From Vulcanisaeta distributa JCM 11216 (lineage in GTDB: Archaea > Thermoproteota > Thermoprotei > Thermoproteales > Thermocladiaceae), in assembly GCF_001315985.1 (NCBI RefSeq), contig NZ_BBBI01000003.1:1-64000 (forward strand): DNA of 64,000 nucleotides. The letters run 5' to 3'. The notes below the pieces were generated by a model. The model had not been told where the DNA came from. It did not search any database and worked only from the letters and a program-made list of their open reading frames with translations. This document shows positions 1 to 9,256 of the stretch, piece by piece. The first letter of the stretch is position 1; every line of letters starts with the position of its first letter. Made by a program: the position numbers and the translations under genes.

Positions 1-102
1 GTTGACCTTGTTGAGGCTATGAAGGAGGCTGAGAGGGTTGTTAAGACTGTGACCAAGGAGGAAATCGAAATGACAAAACAAAGAATAAAGCAATTAAGGT
101 GA
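1..102 (+). CDS. C-terminal end of an upstream gene (partial)
   Basis: Only the last 33 codons of a gene entering from the left edge are present, ending in TGA at 100-102. The tail is rich in Glu, Lys and Val and looks helical. Its stop overlaps the ATG of the next gene by one base, so it is the upstream member of the Fe-S/ETF operon. In archaeal ETF clusters an FAD dehydrogenase often sits in this place, but nothing left in the window proves that, so no function is assigned. Confidence 0.6.
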   Translation, partial: VDLVEAMKEAERVVKTVTKEEIEMTKQRIKQLR

Positions 103-1244
103 TGAGCATGCCGGTAACCGTTAACTTTGGTCTTAGGGAGGAACTCCTTAAGGTAGTACCCACGCTGAGTCTTTGTTACCAATGCGGTACATGTAGTACT
201 TACTGCCCAATAACCGACGAGTCCTACAACATAAGGCTCATCGTTAAGAAAGCCCAACTTGGTGTTATTGACCCAAAGGACTTTAAGGTCATTTGGGACT
301 GCGTAACCTGCGGCACCTGCCAAGCCCTATGCCCCCCCAATAATGTCGAGATCGTTAATCTCGTGGAGGTTATTAGGACCATGGCCATGAAGTCCAAGGT
401 CTTCCCAACAAAGATTAATGAAGTACTCTGGAAGATATACGAGAACCAGAACCCATGGGGGGGTTACACCGTCACTGACAAGAGGAGGTTCCTAGCTCAG
501 TTCAGCGGTTTGATTAATAATGAGAATCCGGACGTTGTAATATACCCATGCTGCCTATCGGTTGGCGACCCAAGGCTTCAGAGACATATTAAGGCTTTGA
601 TCAAGGTATTAACCAAGGCAGGCCTTAAGGTGGGTATGTACACAGGCCTGTCCTGCTGCGGCGACATAATACTCCACACAGGCAATAAGGCATTCTATGA
701 GGAGTATACGACCAAGTTAAGGGACTCAATAATGAATAGCATTAAGGCTCCAATAATAGTTACATTATCACCACACTGCGAATACGCCCTTAAGAAGTAT
801 CTTAAGGGTGTTAGGGTTGTTCACTACGTTGAGTTACTTGATGAGCTTATACGCAGTGGTAAGTTGAAGATCGACAAGAAGGTGGATATCACCGTGACTT
901 ACCACGACCCGTGCTACCTATCTAAGCATCAGAGAATCATTGAGGAGCCCAGGAGGGTGATCACGTCAATACCAGGGGGGGTTAGGCTTGTCGAGATGGC
1001 TCACTCGAGGGAGAAGTCGCTGTGTTGCGGTGCCGGTGGTGGGGGGGGTATAGCCCTTGAGACCAGGGTATCCACTGAACTATCGAAACGCAGGTTGAAG
1101 GAAGCAGTTGACACGGGCGCCTCGGTAGTACTCACGGCGTGTACATACTGCTTCAGGATGCTTGAGGACGCGAATAAGGTAGTGAAAACAAACCTGAGGG
1201 TTATGGACCTAGTGGAATTCCTAGATAGTGTTATGGGTGATTGA
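102..1244 (+). CDS. HdrC/HdrB-type iron-sulfur oxidoreductase (two CCG domains)
   Basis: The protein has an N-terminal pair of ferredoxin-type cluster motifs (CYQCGTCSTYCP near residue 25 and CVTCGTCQALCP near residue 67). Two cysteine-rich CCG domains follow, marked by YPCCLS, LSCCGD, HDPCYLSKHQ and CCGAGGGGG. This is the HdrC plus HdrB/HdrD arrangement found in heterodisulfide-reductase-like and GlcF-like electron carriers. Placement directly upstream of both ETF subunits, with one-base gene overlaps, suggests it passes electrons between the flavoprotein and a quinone or disulfide partner in the cytoplasm; that role is inferred. ATG at 102 is preferred over GTG at 99 because it forms a TGATG coupling with the preceding stop. 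Three G/C runs of 7 or 8 lie in it, all in frame. Confidence 0.88.
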   Translation: MSMPVTVNFGLREELLKVVPTLSLCYQCGTCSTYCPITDESYNIRLIVKKAQLGVIDPKDFKVIWDCVTCGTCQALCPPNNVEIVNLVEVIRTMAMKSKVFPTKINEVLWKIYENQNPWGGYTVTDKRRFLAQFSGLINNENPDVVIYPCCLSVGDPRLQRHIKALIKVLTKAGLKVGMYTGLSCCGDIILHTGNKAFYEEYTTKLRDSIMNSIKAPIIVTLSPHCEYALKKYLKGVRVVHYVELLDELIRSGKLKIDKKVDITVTYHDPCYLSKHQRIIEEPRRVITSIPGGVRLVEMAHSREKSLCCGAGGGGGIALETRVSTELSKRRLKEAVDTGASVVLTACTYCFRMLEDANKVVKTNLRVMDLVEFLDSVMGD

Positions 1245-1245
1245 C

Positions 1246-2241
1246 ATGAGTGAGTGGAGGGGGGGTATATCCGTATTTATCGAACAGGACAATGGCGAGC
1301 TAGAGAGGGCATCGCTTGAAGTCCTAACGAGGGCTGGCGAGTTAGGTAGGAAGTTTAATGAGGAGGTTCTCGGCATATTACTAGGCCATGAAGTGAATAA
1401 CCTAGTCAGGGAGTCCTCCCGGTATGGCGCCGATAAGCTCGTAATAGTTGACCACCCAGACCTGAGACATTACAATAGTGATGCCTATACTGAAGTCATG
1501 GCATACCTAATCAATAAGTACAGGCCCAGGTACTTACTACTACCAGCCACCAGGAACTCCAGGGACCTAGCCGGCAGGTTGGCCGTGAGGTTTAGAACAT
1601 GCCTTAGCGCGCACGTAATAATGGTCGACATTGACGGGAAGGATGGAAAGTTGGTCACGGCGGTGCCGGGCTTCGGCGGTAACATAGTCGCCACAGTTAT
1701 CTGCACCGGGGGGGGCAAGCCTGAAATGGCCACGGTTAGCCCAGGTACCTACGAGGCAAGGTCAAGCGATAAGGAGGCCACGGTTATCATGGAATCCGTC
1801 CCGGAGGACTTGATAAGGAGGCGTAAGATAGAACTCGTGGAGAAGAAGACCTCACCAATGCCTGACCTATCAAGGGCTGAGAAGGTCGTCGTGGCGGGGG
1901 GGCTTGGGACTGGGGGGGGTGATTTGGAATTGATTAAGGAATTCGCAAACCTAATAGGCGCCGCTGTCGGCGTCACAAGACCACTTGCGGACATGGGCAT
2001 AATGCCCAGGGACTACCAAATAGGAACCACAGGCGTCTCACTGAGGGCTAAGACAGTTTTTGTATTTGGCGCCAGTGGTGCTCCTCACTTCGTTTACGGC
2101 ATTAGGGACTGCGGCACCATAGTCGCGGTTAATACGGATAGGGAGGCGCCAATATTTGAGAATTGTGATTACTGCGCTGTGGCTGATTTATTTGATGTGC
2201 TTAAGGCATTGATAAGGGAGTTAAGGGGGGGTGGTAAGTGA
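1246..2241 (+). CDS. etfA: Electron transfer flavoprotein alpha subunit
   Basis: The sequence has the ETF alpha layout: an N-terminal Rossmann-like half, the KPEMATVSPG segment (family form RPQMATVRPG), then the C-terminal FAD domain with VVVAGGLGTGG, DMGIMP and GASGAPHFVYGI. The length of about 331 residues is normal. The chosen ATG lies two bases after the previous stop; the longer reading from 1228 would overlap the upstream gene. The stop overlaps the ATG of the beta subunit (TGATG), so the pair is translationally coupled. The subunit holds the electron-carrying FAD of the heterodimer. G runs at 1708-1715, 1896-1902 and 1912-1919 are in frame. Confidence 0.93.
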   Translation: MSEWRGGISVFIEQDNGELERASLEVLTRAGELGRKFNEEVLGILLGHEVNNLVRESSRYGADKLVIVDHPDLRHYNSDAYTEVMAYLINKYRPRYLLLPATRNSRDLAGRLAVRFRTCLSAHVIMVDIDGKDGKLVTAVPGFGGNIVATVICTGGGKPEMATVSPGTYEARSSDKEATVIMESVPEDLIRRRKIELVEKKTSPMPDLSRAEKVVVAGGLGTGGGDLELIKEFANLIGAAVGVTRPLADMGIMPRDYQIGTTGVSLRAKTVFVFGASGAPHFVYGIRDCGTIVAVNTDREAPIFENCDYCAVADLFDVLKALIRELRGGGK

Positions 2242-3039
2242 TGGTTTCCCTCAGGAACATAATAGTCACGATGAAGGTAACGCCAAAGCCCGAGGAGATA
2301 AGGTTCGACCCAGTCACAAAGACCGTAGATAGGTCTAAGGCGACGAATGAGATAAACCCAGCCGATAAGAACGCCCTTGAATTGGCATTACAGCTTAAGG
2401 AGAAGTACGGCGGTAGGGTAATAATACTGTCCATGGGTCCACCATTCTGGGACCAATTCATAAAGATGGGTATAGCCATGGGTGCCGATGACGCGGTCCT
2501 AATAAGTGATAGGGCCTTAGGAGGTTCAGACGCCTTCGTGACATCCAAGGTACTTGCGGCAGCGATTAAGAAAATAGGTGATTACTCGCTTGTAATTACC
2601 GGTGAGGAGAGTGAGGATGGCTCAACGGGTCAGGTACCACCTGGCATAGCCGAGTGGTTGGGGATCCCCGTTGTTACCTACGTTTCCCAGGTCATTGACG
2701 TGACCGAGGATTCAATAATTGTTAGGAGAACGATTAAGGGGGGGGTTACGAAAACGTTAAGGTTAAGATGCCAGCCGTATTATCAGTAGAGCTTGGGATT
2801 AATACACCGAGGTTTCCGGACTTCGAGAGACTACAATGGGCCAGGACCAGTTTAAGACAATGGTGTGGGGGGGTATCAAGGACCTTGGGCTCGCTGAGGA
2901 TGAAGTTGGCTTTAAGGGCTCGTTAACAGCTGTTACAGAGCTGAAGGAGTTAAGGCCTCGTGAGCGACTACGCCAATTCATCGAGGGTAGTCCTGAGGAG
3001 ATAGCTAGGGAGCTCATTAAGAGACTTGGCCTTAAATGA
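2241..3039 (+). CDS. etfB: Electron transfer flavoprotein beta subunit (frame broken twice)
   Basis: The N-terminal part is an ETF beta subunit with AMGADDAVLISD and GEESEDGSTGQVPPGIAEWL. The frame is lost at the 8-G run at 2738-2745. Family sequence GGYE followed by VKMPAVLSVELGINTPRFP continues in another frame and would be restored with six Gs. A second break near 2843 is repaired by one extra G in an AGG, giving a WARDQFKTMV stretch that runs to the stop. The three pieces together give about 265 residues, a normal length. The gene meets aIF1A tail to tail. The breaks look like consensus errors rather than decay, because the flanking sequence is well kept. Confidence 0.85.
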
Positions 3040-3355
3040 TTACCCTGCCAGTTCATCTAATTGACTCAAAACATCCGCATAACCGCTTTGCCTTAATTCG
3101 TTGACCTCGTTCTTCTCGTACTTATATATTAAATCCGCCCTATTTGGTTCGAAGTCCCAGGGCGCAACCAGTATGTAATCACCAACCCTAAGCCACATCT
3201 TCTTCCTATACTTACCCGGTATCCTCACGAGCCTAATCTTGCCATCCTGCACACGGCCTTAGCCTATCATCACCAACAAGCTCTATTACCTTGGCAAGCA
3301 TTTCACCCTCCTCAGGTAATCGTGTTTTACTTCCCTGCTGATTTTCCTTGGGCAT
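3040..3355 (-). CDS. eif1A: Translation initiation factor aIF1A (frame broken)
   Basis: The C-terminal 70 residues (QDGKIRLVRIPGKYRKK, LRVGDYILVAPWDFEPN) are the OB-fold of aIF1A. The N-terminal part lies in another frame: ATG at 3355, then MPKENQQGSKTRLPEEGE and IELVGDDRL, which matches the family's start. The junction at about 3253-3265 needs two more bases, most simply one G and one C in short runs, giving a CQDGK motif. The factor binds the small ribosomal subunit at the A site during initiation. I place the start at 3355 because it gives the usual family N-terminus and length (about 105 residues). Confidence 0.85.
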
Positions 3356-3399
3356 CTGCGATAATAAATCTCATACCTTTATAAACCCAACCTTTATCA

Positions 3400-4350
3400 T
3401 CAGCACATGCCATTGAGCACATACCTATCATTGCCTATCATAATTTCCAGGGACCTTGAGCCTCGATCCTCAACACACCTGGTCTCATAACTTGGCACCG
3501 ATATACCATCCTTAATAATTTCACTCAACCTAACATTAATAATCTCCCTACTACCCAACTCCATTAGCCTAAATGCCCCCCCCTGTGAATAAGAAAGCAC
3601 GTAATATGGCCTATTTAAGTAAATAATCACTGATCCACGGCTCAGAGGGACCAAAGCCACGCTAATACTTAACTTGGTAATTACCTTATCACCGTGTCCC
3701 CCCCTAACCACACTCTGGCTCTCGGTTACCCTACTCGGCACCGCCTTATGTATCTTATAGGCTATGGACCTAGCGAGACTTTGATCCGATAACTTAATGT
3801 CGAGCCCCCCCTCCTCCGTATCCTCAATCTTTAAAAAACCACTTCTTTCATTCTTAATGGTTTCCTTCCTAACAACATCAATTATCAACCTCTTTAGTAG
3901 GCCATTCATTGGCACAACACTCCTAACCTGTATGACCGCTCTTTCCCTTTCATTAATCATATCCCTACACCTTGGACACAGCTCCTCACTATACCTGACC
4001 CTGACCTGAACCTCCTCGTCATAGTCACTAATGAGTTCATGAACCGAACCCCCCCTGATCTTAACCACCGCCGTATTCAACCCATGCCTCAAACTCAGGG
4101 TTTCGATGGATGCATTGGTGACCCTGCCCATGTACTCTATGGACTCGAGTATCAACTTCTCAATAACCCTTGGATCCCTCACCCACCTACCCCCCCTGTA
4201 AAGTATTGCGCCACAACTTGGACACCTAACAATACCTACCACATCCCTCTTCACCCTGGCAAGCGGGTGGGTCTTCCTATAGCAGTCTGGGCATAATCCC
4301 TCAATCAATATATCAGTCTCCCTGCCACACAATGCACATACCCTGCGCAT
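3400..4350 (-). CDS. NMD3-family zinc-finger protein
   Basis: The N-terminus carries CxxC zinc motifs (CALCG, CPDCYR, CPSCG, and later CPRCRD), as in archaeal homologues of the eukaryotic ribosome export adaptor NMD3, followed by the beta-rich domains. The length of 316 residues fits the archaeal form, which lacks the eukaryotic export tail; a role in large-subunit maturation is inferred from the family. The gene carries five C7/C8 runs, each encoding a Gly-Gly pair in frame (YRGGRW, IRGGSV, EEGGLD, VRGGHG, SQGGAF), the densest such cluster in a single intact gene here. Confidence 0.78.
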   Translation of the reverse strand: MRRVCALCGRETDILIEGLCPDCYRKTHPLARVKRDVVGIVRCPSCGAILYRGGRWVRDPRVIEKLILESIEYMGRVTNASIETLSLRHGLNTAVVKIRGGSVHELISDYDEEVQVRVRYSEELCPRCRDMINERERAVIQVRSVVPMNGLLKRLIIDVVRKETIKNERSGFLKIEDTEEGGLDIKLSDQSLARSIAYKIHKAVPSRVTESQSVVRGGHGDKVITKLSISVALVPLSRGSVIIYLNRPYYVLSYSQGGAFRLMELGSREIINVRLSEIIKDGISVPSYETRCVEDRGSRSLEIMIGNDRYVLNGMC

Positions 4351-4432
4351 TTCCCACTAACGAACTAAGGCGGGTTAAATAAATCCTTTCCATCACCATA
4401 ATACTTAATACATCTAGTTACACCAATTACCT

Positions 4433-5378
4433 GTGAGTAAGGACGTGGAGTCAAGGATTATAGACATAGTTAATGAGATGAGATCCTCAGTCGTAAGTAT
4501 AATAACGACTAGGCTCATGGTCGATGAATGGTTAAACGCAACCCCCCCAGTCAGGGGGGGTATTGGCACGGGATTCTTCATTGACAATAAGCATATAGTT
4601 ACGGCGAATCACGTGGTTCACGATGCGGCCGAATTGGTGATAGTGACACCAGAGGGCGATGAGTATGAGGGTGAATTACTAGGTAGAGACCCAGAGTTTG
4701 ATGCAGCATTAATTAGGGTTGAGGGCGCTAGGTCGGTTAGGTCCGTCAAGCTAGGTGATTCTGATAAACTCAAGGTGGGGGGGCAGATGGTCATAGCCAT
4801 AGGCTACCCACTTGGTTTGCTTGGTGAACCAACGGTCACTCTCGGCGTTATTTCAGCAATTGGTAGAAGCATAAATACGCCAGTGGGTGTTCTTGAGGGC
4901 TTAATACAGACGGACGCGGCGATAAATCCGGGAAATTCAGGTGGTCCATTACTTAACCTTGATGGTGAGGTCGTGGGCATGAACACCGCAATAATAGCCG
5001 GTGCCCAAGGTATTGGTTTTGCTGTGCCCATAAACCTGGTTAAGTTAACAATAGATGAGATACTGAGGTTTGGTAGGGTCGTTAGACCGAGACTGGGCAT
5101 ATTCGGTACCGACATTAATAAACCCCCCCTGGCTAGGTACTTTAGATTACCCGTGGAGAAGGGGGGTTTTAGTAGTTAAGGTTTTACCAGGTTCTCCAGC
5201 TGATGATGCTGGCATTAGGCAGGGTGATATAATTACGGCTATTGATGATGAGGAATTATCAAGTATCGTTCAGTTAAAGGTTCACATGACTAGGAAGTTC
5301 ATTGAGGGTAATAGGGCATTTGACCTGACAATAGTTAGGGGGGGCAGGACTAGATACAGGATTAAGGTCAGCATCTAA
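4433..5378 (+). CDS. HtrA/DegP-like serine protease with PDZ domain (frame broken)
   Basis: This is a trypsin-like protease: His60 in TANHVVHDA, Asp90 in EFDAALIRV and Ser169 in NPGNSGGPLL form the triad. A PDZ domain follows (VVKVLPGSPADDAGI). There is no signal peptide, so a cytoplasmic or peripheral protein is likely. The frame breaks at the six-G run 5161-5166; five Gs would restore VEKGVLVVKV, the usual entry to the PDZ domain. The GTG start is chosen because the family core begins shortly after it. The role is likely protein quality control. Confidence 0.85.
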
Positions 5379-5431
5379 GCTATTACCTCATAGGAATAGT
5401 TAAAAAATTAAAATCGTTATGAATAAGAGCA

Positions 5432-6578
5432 ATGAGCGAATTAGCGATACCTAATTATTCAGGCTTAAGCATTCAGAATCTAGCTAATACATTACTATCG
5501 CATTTCGGCGCGGTACCTAGGGTCCTAAGTTAAGGCTTGACCTTGACATTAACGATCGCGTAGTCCTAATACTAATTGATGGCCTTAGTTACCTGGATTT
5601 AATAAATGCCATGGGTAATTCATTACCCGTAAGTAGACTATATAGGATAACCTCGGTTTTTCCAACAACCACATCCACGGTATTAACAACACTATTCACA
5701 GGCCTAAGTCCTGGCCAGCACGGCGTCTTCGGCCCTAATGTCTACATTAAGGAGATCGGAACAATAGTCAATACCCTATCCATGGGTCCCGTAATTGGTG
5801 AGAGGGATGGATTACATAAAATGGGTTATGACCTAAAGAAGCTCTTCCCAATAAAGTCTACAATATTTGAGGAGCTGGGCAACATGGGTATAAGGAGTAG
5901 GGTGTATGTTCCTAAGGGCCTATCCGGCGGCTTATCGAGAATAACCTACACAGGTGCTGAGATTGTGGAGTACGTAACGCCATATGACGCAATAATAAAC
6001 GCATCAAAGTTCTTGAGTGAGTATAGGACTAGCTTTGTACACATATACATAACCACGGTTGATTCCGCAGCGCATAAGTATGGGCCGGACTCCGAGGAAT
6101 GCAATGCCGTGATTAGGGAGACCGTGGATTCCGTGATTAGGATGGCTAAGAAGTACATGGCCGATGCCACGGTCTTGATAACGGCAGATCACGGACATGA
6201 CGAGGTCAAGAGTAATGTTAAGGCTAATGATGTTCAGGGATTAATGAGGCACCTTCATGTACCGCCCTACGGCGATGCCAGGGCCGTATACCTCAAGCTC
6301 AGTGATAGGTCGAGTATTGATGAATTAACAGCATTACTCAGTAGGCATAACGTGGCCGGGCGCTTCCTAAGTAGGATGATGCGATTAACATGGGCCTATT
6401 TGGTGAGGTTTCAAGCGATGTGATTGATAGGGTTGGTGATGTAATCTTCATACCCAATAGTGGCTCAGCCTTTATCTACCTGTATAAGCCGGACAATGAG
6501 GAATTACTAACTCTCAGGGGGGGTCAGCATGGAGGCTTAACCGAGAGGGAATTGTACATACCATTAATACAGCTATAA
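5432..6578 (+). CDS. Type I phosphodiesterase/nucleotide pyrophosphatase family protein (frame broken)
   Basis: The alkaline-phosphatase-fold signature is clear: VLILIDGLSYLD, SVFPTTTSTVLTTLFTG with the catalytic Thr, GQHGVFG, TVDSAAHKYG and LITADHGHDE. The open frame is split. Near 5529 one missing G separates the N-terminal AIPNYSGLSIQNLANTLL segment, and near 6376 another missing G (AGG GAT) separates the C-terminal part ending PLIQL. The joined length of about 382 residues fits the family. The substrate is unknown. It ends immediately next to the convergent SRP54 stop. Confidence 0.82.
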
Positions 6579-7925
6579 TTACTCACCAACCAACCTGCCC
6601 AGTCTCCTACGTGACTTCTTTAACTGATTAACCATCCTCTTCATCAATTGATAGTAATTCAATAACTCCTTAACGTCCTTAGGAGTTACCCCAGCGCCCC
6701 CCCTGGCTATCCTACGTATTCTAGATGCATTAATAATATCCGGATTTAACAGCTCTTCCTTGGTCATTGAATCGAGTATGTGCCTCCACCTCCTGAGCAT
6801 CTCCTGGGCATTGCTCACCTTCTCCTCATCAAGCATCACAGCCCTATACTGCATTGGCAACATACTACTTGGTAATAACTCCAGGATCTTACTAAGGGGG
6901 GGCCCAAGCTTCATTATTGAGTCAATCTGCTTCTTAATGGTTAGCAGGTTTATCTTGCCCTCCTCAATCTCCTCCATGATCTTGCTCTCCTCCTCAATAG
7001 CCCTTATCTTCTCGACTAATGCCTCAAGATCACCCATACCCAGTAGTCTCGACACGTACTTATTAGCATCGAAGACCTCAATCTCATCAATATCCTCACC
7101 AACGCCAATGAACTTAATCCTCGCGCCACTCCTTATGACAGAGGTTAATGCACCACCGGCTTTGGCGGTGCTGTCCATCTTCGTTAGGAAAACACTATGT
7201 ATTGGTACGTACTTCATGAAGGCCTCTGTTTGGGCAGCGGCCTGTCTACCGACTGTGGCGTCGATCACGAGCATGACCTCGTCAGGTTTAGCCTCATCAT
7301 AAATAGCCTTGGCCTCCTTCAGCAGCTCCTCCTCATTCTTATGCCTACCTGCCGTATCGATTATTATCAAGTCAACCCTATTCCTCTGCATGTGCTCAAG
7401 GCCATGCCTAAGTATGGCTATGGGATCTTTAGAGCCCTCCTCACCATAAAACAGGGCATTAATTTTTTCAGCTAGTTGCTTAAGCTGATGATACGCGCCA
7501 GGCCTATATGTATCGGTCTCAATAAGCCCAACCCTTAGATTCCTCTTGATATAAAACCTGGCCAGTTTAGCCGCTGATGTTGTCTTGCCGCTGCCCTCAA
7601 TGCCGATCAGCATTAACCTATACGGTCTCTTACTAATATTGACGTTAGGTATTTCCTCACCGCCAAGCGCCTTAACTAATTCCTGGTATAGGAGGTATAG
7701 AAGGAATTCCTTACTTGTGATGCCTTGGGGAGGCTTCTCCTGCCTAAACCTTTCCTCGATTGCTTTCGTTATTGACAAAACAACGTCAGCACTAACGTCA
7801 GCCTTCAATAAGATCCTCTGTATTTCTCTTAATACCTCTTTGAGCGTTGCCTCGTCTATATAATTCAACCCCCTAATCCTATTGACTAGGTTCGTGAAAG
7901 CCTCAATTAATGGATTCGGCGCCAC
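6579..7925 (-). CDS. srp54: Signal recognition particle protein SRP54
   Basis: The gene is full length at 448 residues. The NG domain has a P-loop (GIEGSGKTTSAAKL, residues 108-121), IIDTAGRHK and LTKMDSTAKAGG. The C-terminal methionine-rich M domain binds SRP RNA and signal peptides. Two places differ from the family by one extra residue, each made by a seven-base run: KLGPPLSK (family GPL) from 6896-6902, and RIARGGAGV (family RIARGSG) from 6697-6703. Both are in frame, so the gene is intact. It acts in co-translational targeting of membrane proteins. Confidence 0.96.
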   Translation of the reverse strand: MAPNPLIEAFTNLVNRIRGLNYIDEATLKEVLREIQRILLKADVSADVVLSITKAIEERFRQEKPPQGITSKEFLLYLLYQELVKALGGEEIPNVNISKRPYRLMLIGIEGSGKTTSAAKLARFYIKRNLRVGLIETDTYRPGAYHQLKQLAEKINALFYGEEGSKDPIAILRHGLEHMQRNRVDLIIIDTAGRHKNEEELLKEAKAIYDEAKPDEVMLVIDATVGRQAAAQTEAFMKYVPIHSVFLTKMDSTAKAGGALTSVIRSGARIKFIGVGEDIDEIEVFDANKYVSRLLGMGDLEALVEKIRAIEEESKIMEEIEEGKINLLTIKKQIDSIMKLGPPLSKILELLPSSMLPMQYRAVMLDEEKVSNAQEMLRRWRHILDSMTKEELLNPDIINASRIRRIARGGAGVTPKDVKELLNYYQLMKRMVNQLKKSRRRLGRLVGE

Positions 7926-8160
7926 TGCAGCCTTAGCACCTGCTTATCTCTTAATTAATTTATTGCGGGTATTTTACTAGGGTAACGGACTTAGTAGGTG
8001 AAAGGGTTAATTGAGCTTGACGTAGGCTCTGGTATGGATTAGGTTCTCTTAACCACGTTACCACTTAACGGTTCTTTATTCCTTGCCCTAAGTGAGGGCC
8101 AGGGCGGTTTTCCTCTAAGGCAATCGTGCCCAAATCAATACGCTCTAAGCAAATTACTGC
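7926..8160. other. Noncoding gap between SRP54 and the KaiC-like gene
   Basis: These 235 bases hold no convincing ORF. A relatively GC-rich patch at about 8083-8130 can form short stems (for example GCCCT with AGGGC), but I recognise no known RNA family; the SRP RNA helix 8 signature is not present. Confidence 0.35.
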
Positions 8161-9209
8161 TTATTGCTGCGTCTCGTAGTATTGAGACGTGTAATACTGC
8201 TGCGGGTAGTAGTAATAGCCCTGTGAGTACTGTTCCATCGCATACTGCTGCCCACAGATACTCCTCAACGTAGCCTCATTATTCAAGGGACCTATCACAT
8301 AAATACCATAAGGCGCGGCTATGTCGTATACAAGCTTTATTGGTTTAATCGGCATCCACCTCATCTTCCTAATAAACATAATCCTGCTAAACACCCAAAG
8401 TTACTATTAATCATTGATACCTCCCTGAGGGATAGCATAATCACGCCACTCGCAAGATACTCCTCAACGCCAAACCTACTGAGCTTATTCTCCTCACCCG
8501 TGGGTATTTCCGAGGTCATTATCGTAGTCACATCCTTAAGTTTCTTAAGCTGGAACACCAACTCCCTCAGGTACTCCCTAATCCAAATAACGTCTTGGTG
8601 ACTCATTATTATTAATGGAGCAATCGGATCAATAACGAGCCTCTTAACATCATACTTCTTAACCTGCTCAATAATCATCTTAGCCAGGTCCTTTGGATCG
8701 AGAGTTATCTTCTCATCCCGCGCATAAATCCTGAAGTATGTCCTGAAATCGGCCATTATTAGTTTACCGTTCTTCTCATAGGAATCTAAATCCCAACCAA
8801 GGGCATCCCTAACGCCTCTTTTAACGTCCTCTGAAGGTTCGTCAACCGTTACGTACATACCCACCTCGCCAAGCTCTGCACCCGTCCTTAGGAATGTCAG
8901 GCTGAATATGGTCTTACCAGTGCCAGCTTCACCGGCTATCAGGTAAACCTCACCCCCCCTCTTGAACCCGCCACTAAGTATGTATGAGTCTAGGTAGTTA
9001 ATTCCGGTTATTGCCTTGTCCTCATAATAGTAATAGTAATATGGATATTGATCCTGTGGATACTGAAGGGTTTGTGTGTTATATGGATATTGATAATATG
9101 TCATTGTATCATTATAATAATTATTATCTGTTTGATAATTTCCATAGTAATTATAATAATTCGAATAAGTATCCGAATCAGCTACCACGGGCTTTTTCAT
9201 TGAACTCAT
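8161..9209 (-). CDS. KaiC/RadA-like ATPase with tyrosine-rich tails (frame broken once)
   Basis: The core is a RecA-fold ATPase of the KaiC-like type: a P-loop GEAGTGKTIF near residue 90, YVTVDEPSED, and VKRLVIDPIAPLI as Walker B. Before the core is a low-complexity stretch with about 20 Tyr in 52 residues, mixed with Asn, Gln, Asp and Pro. After it comes a second tail with about 10 Tyr in 30. The frame breaks near 8397; one more G gives FGVFSRIMFIRKMRW and joins the C-terminal tail. The ATG at 9209 is chosen because a TATA-like box lies about 31 bases upstream, as for a leaderless transcript. The function of the tails is unknown. Confidence 0.8.
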
Positions 9210-9236
9210 ATTATCCTGACAATAGTTATAAAAGTG

Positions 9237-9244
9237 CTTATATA
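9237..9244 (-). promoter_or_regulatory. TATA-like box of the KaiC-like gene
   Basis: On the minus strand TATATAAG lies about 31 bases before the ATG at 9209, the spacing expected for a leaderless archaeal transcript. Confidence 0.5.
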
Positions 9245-9256
9245 TGTTGCGTTTCA

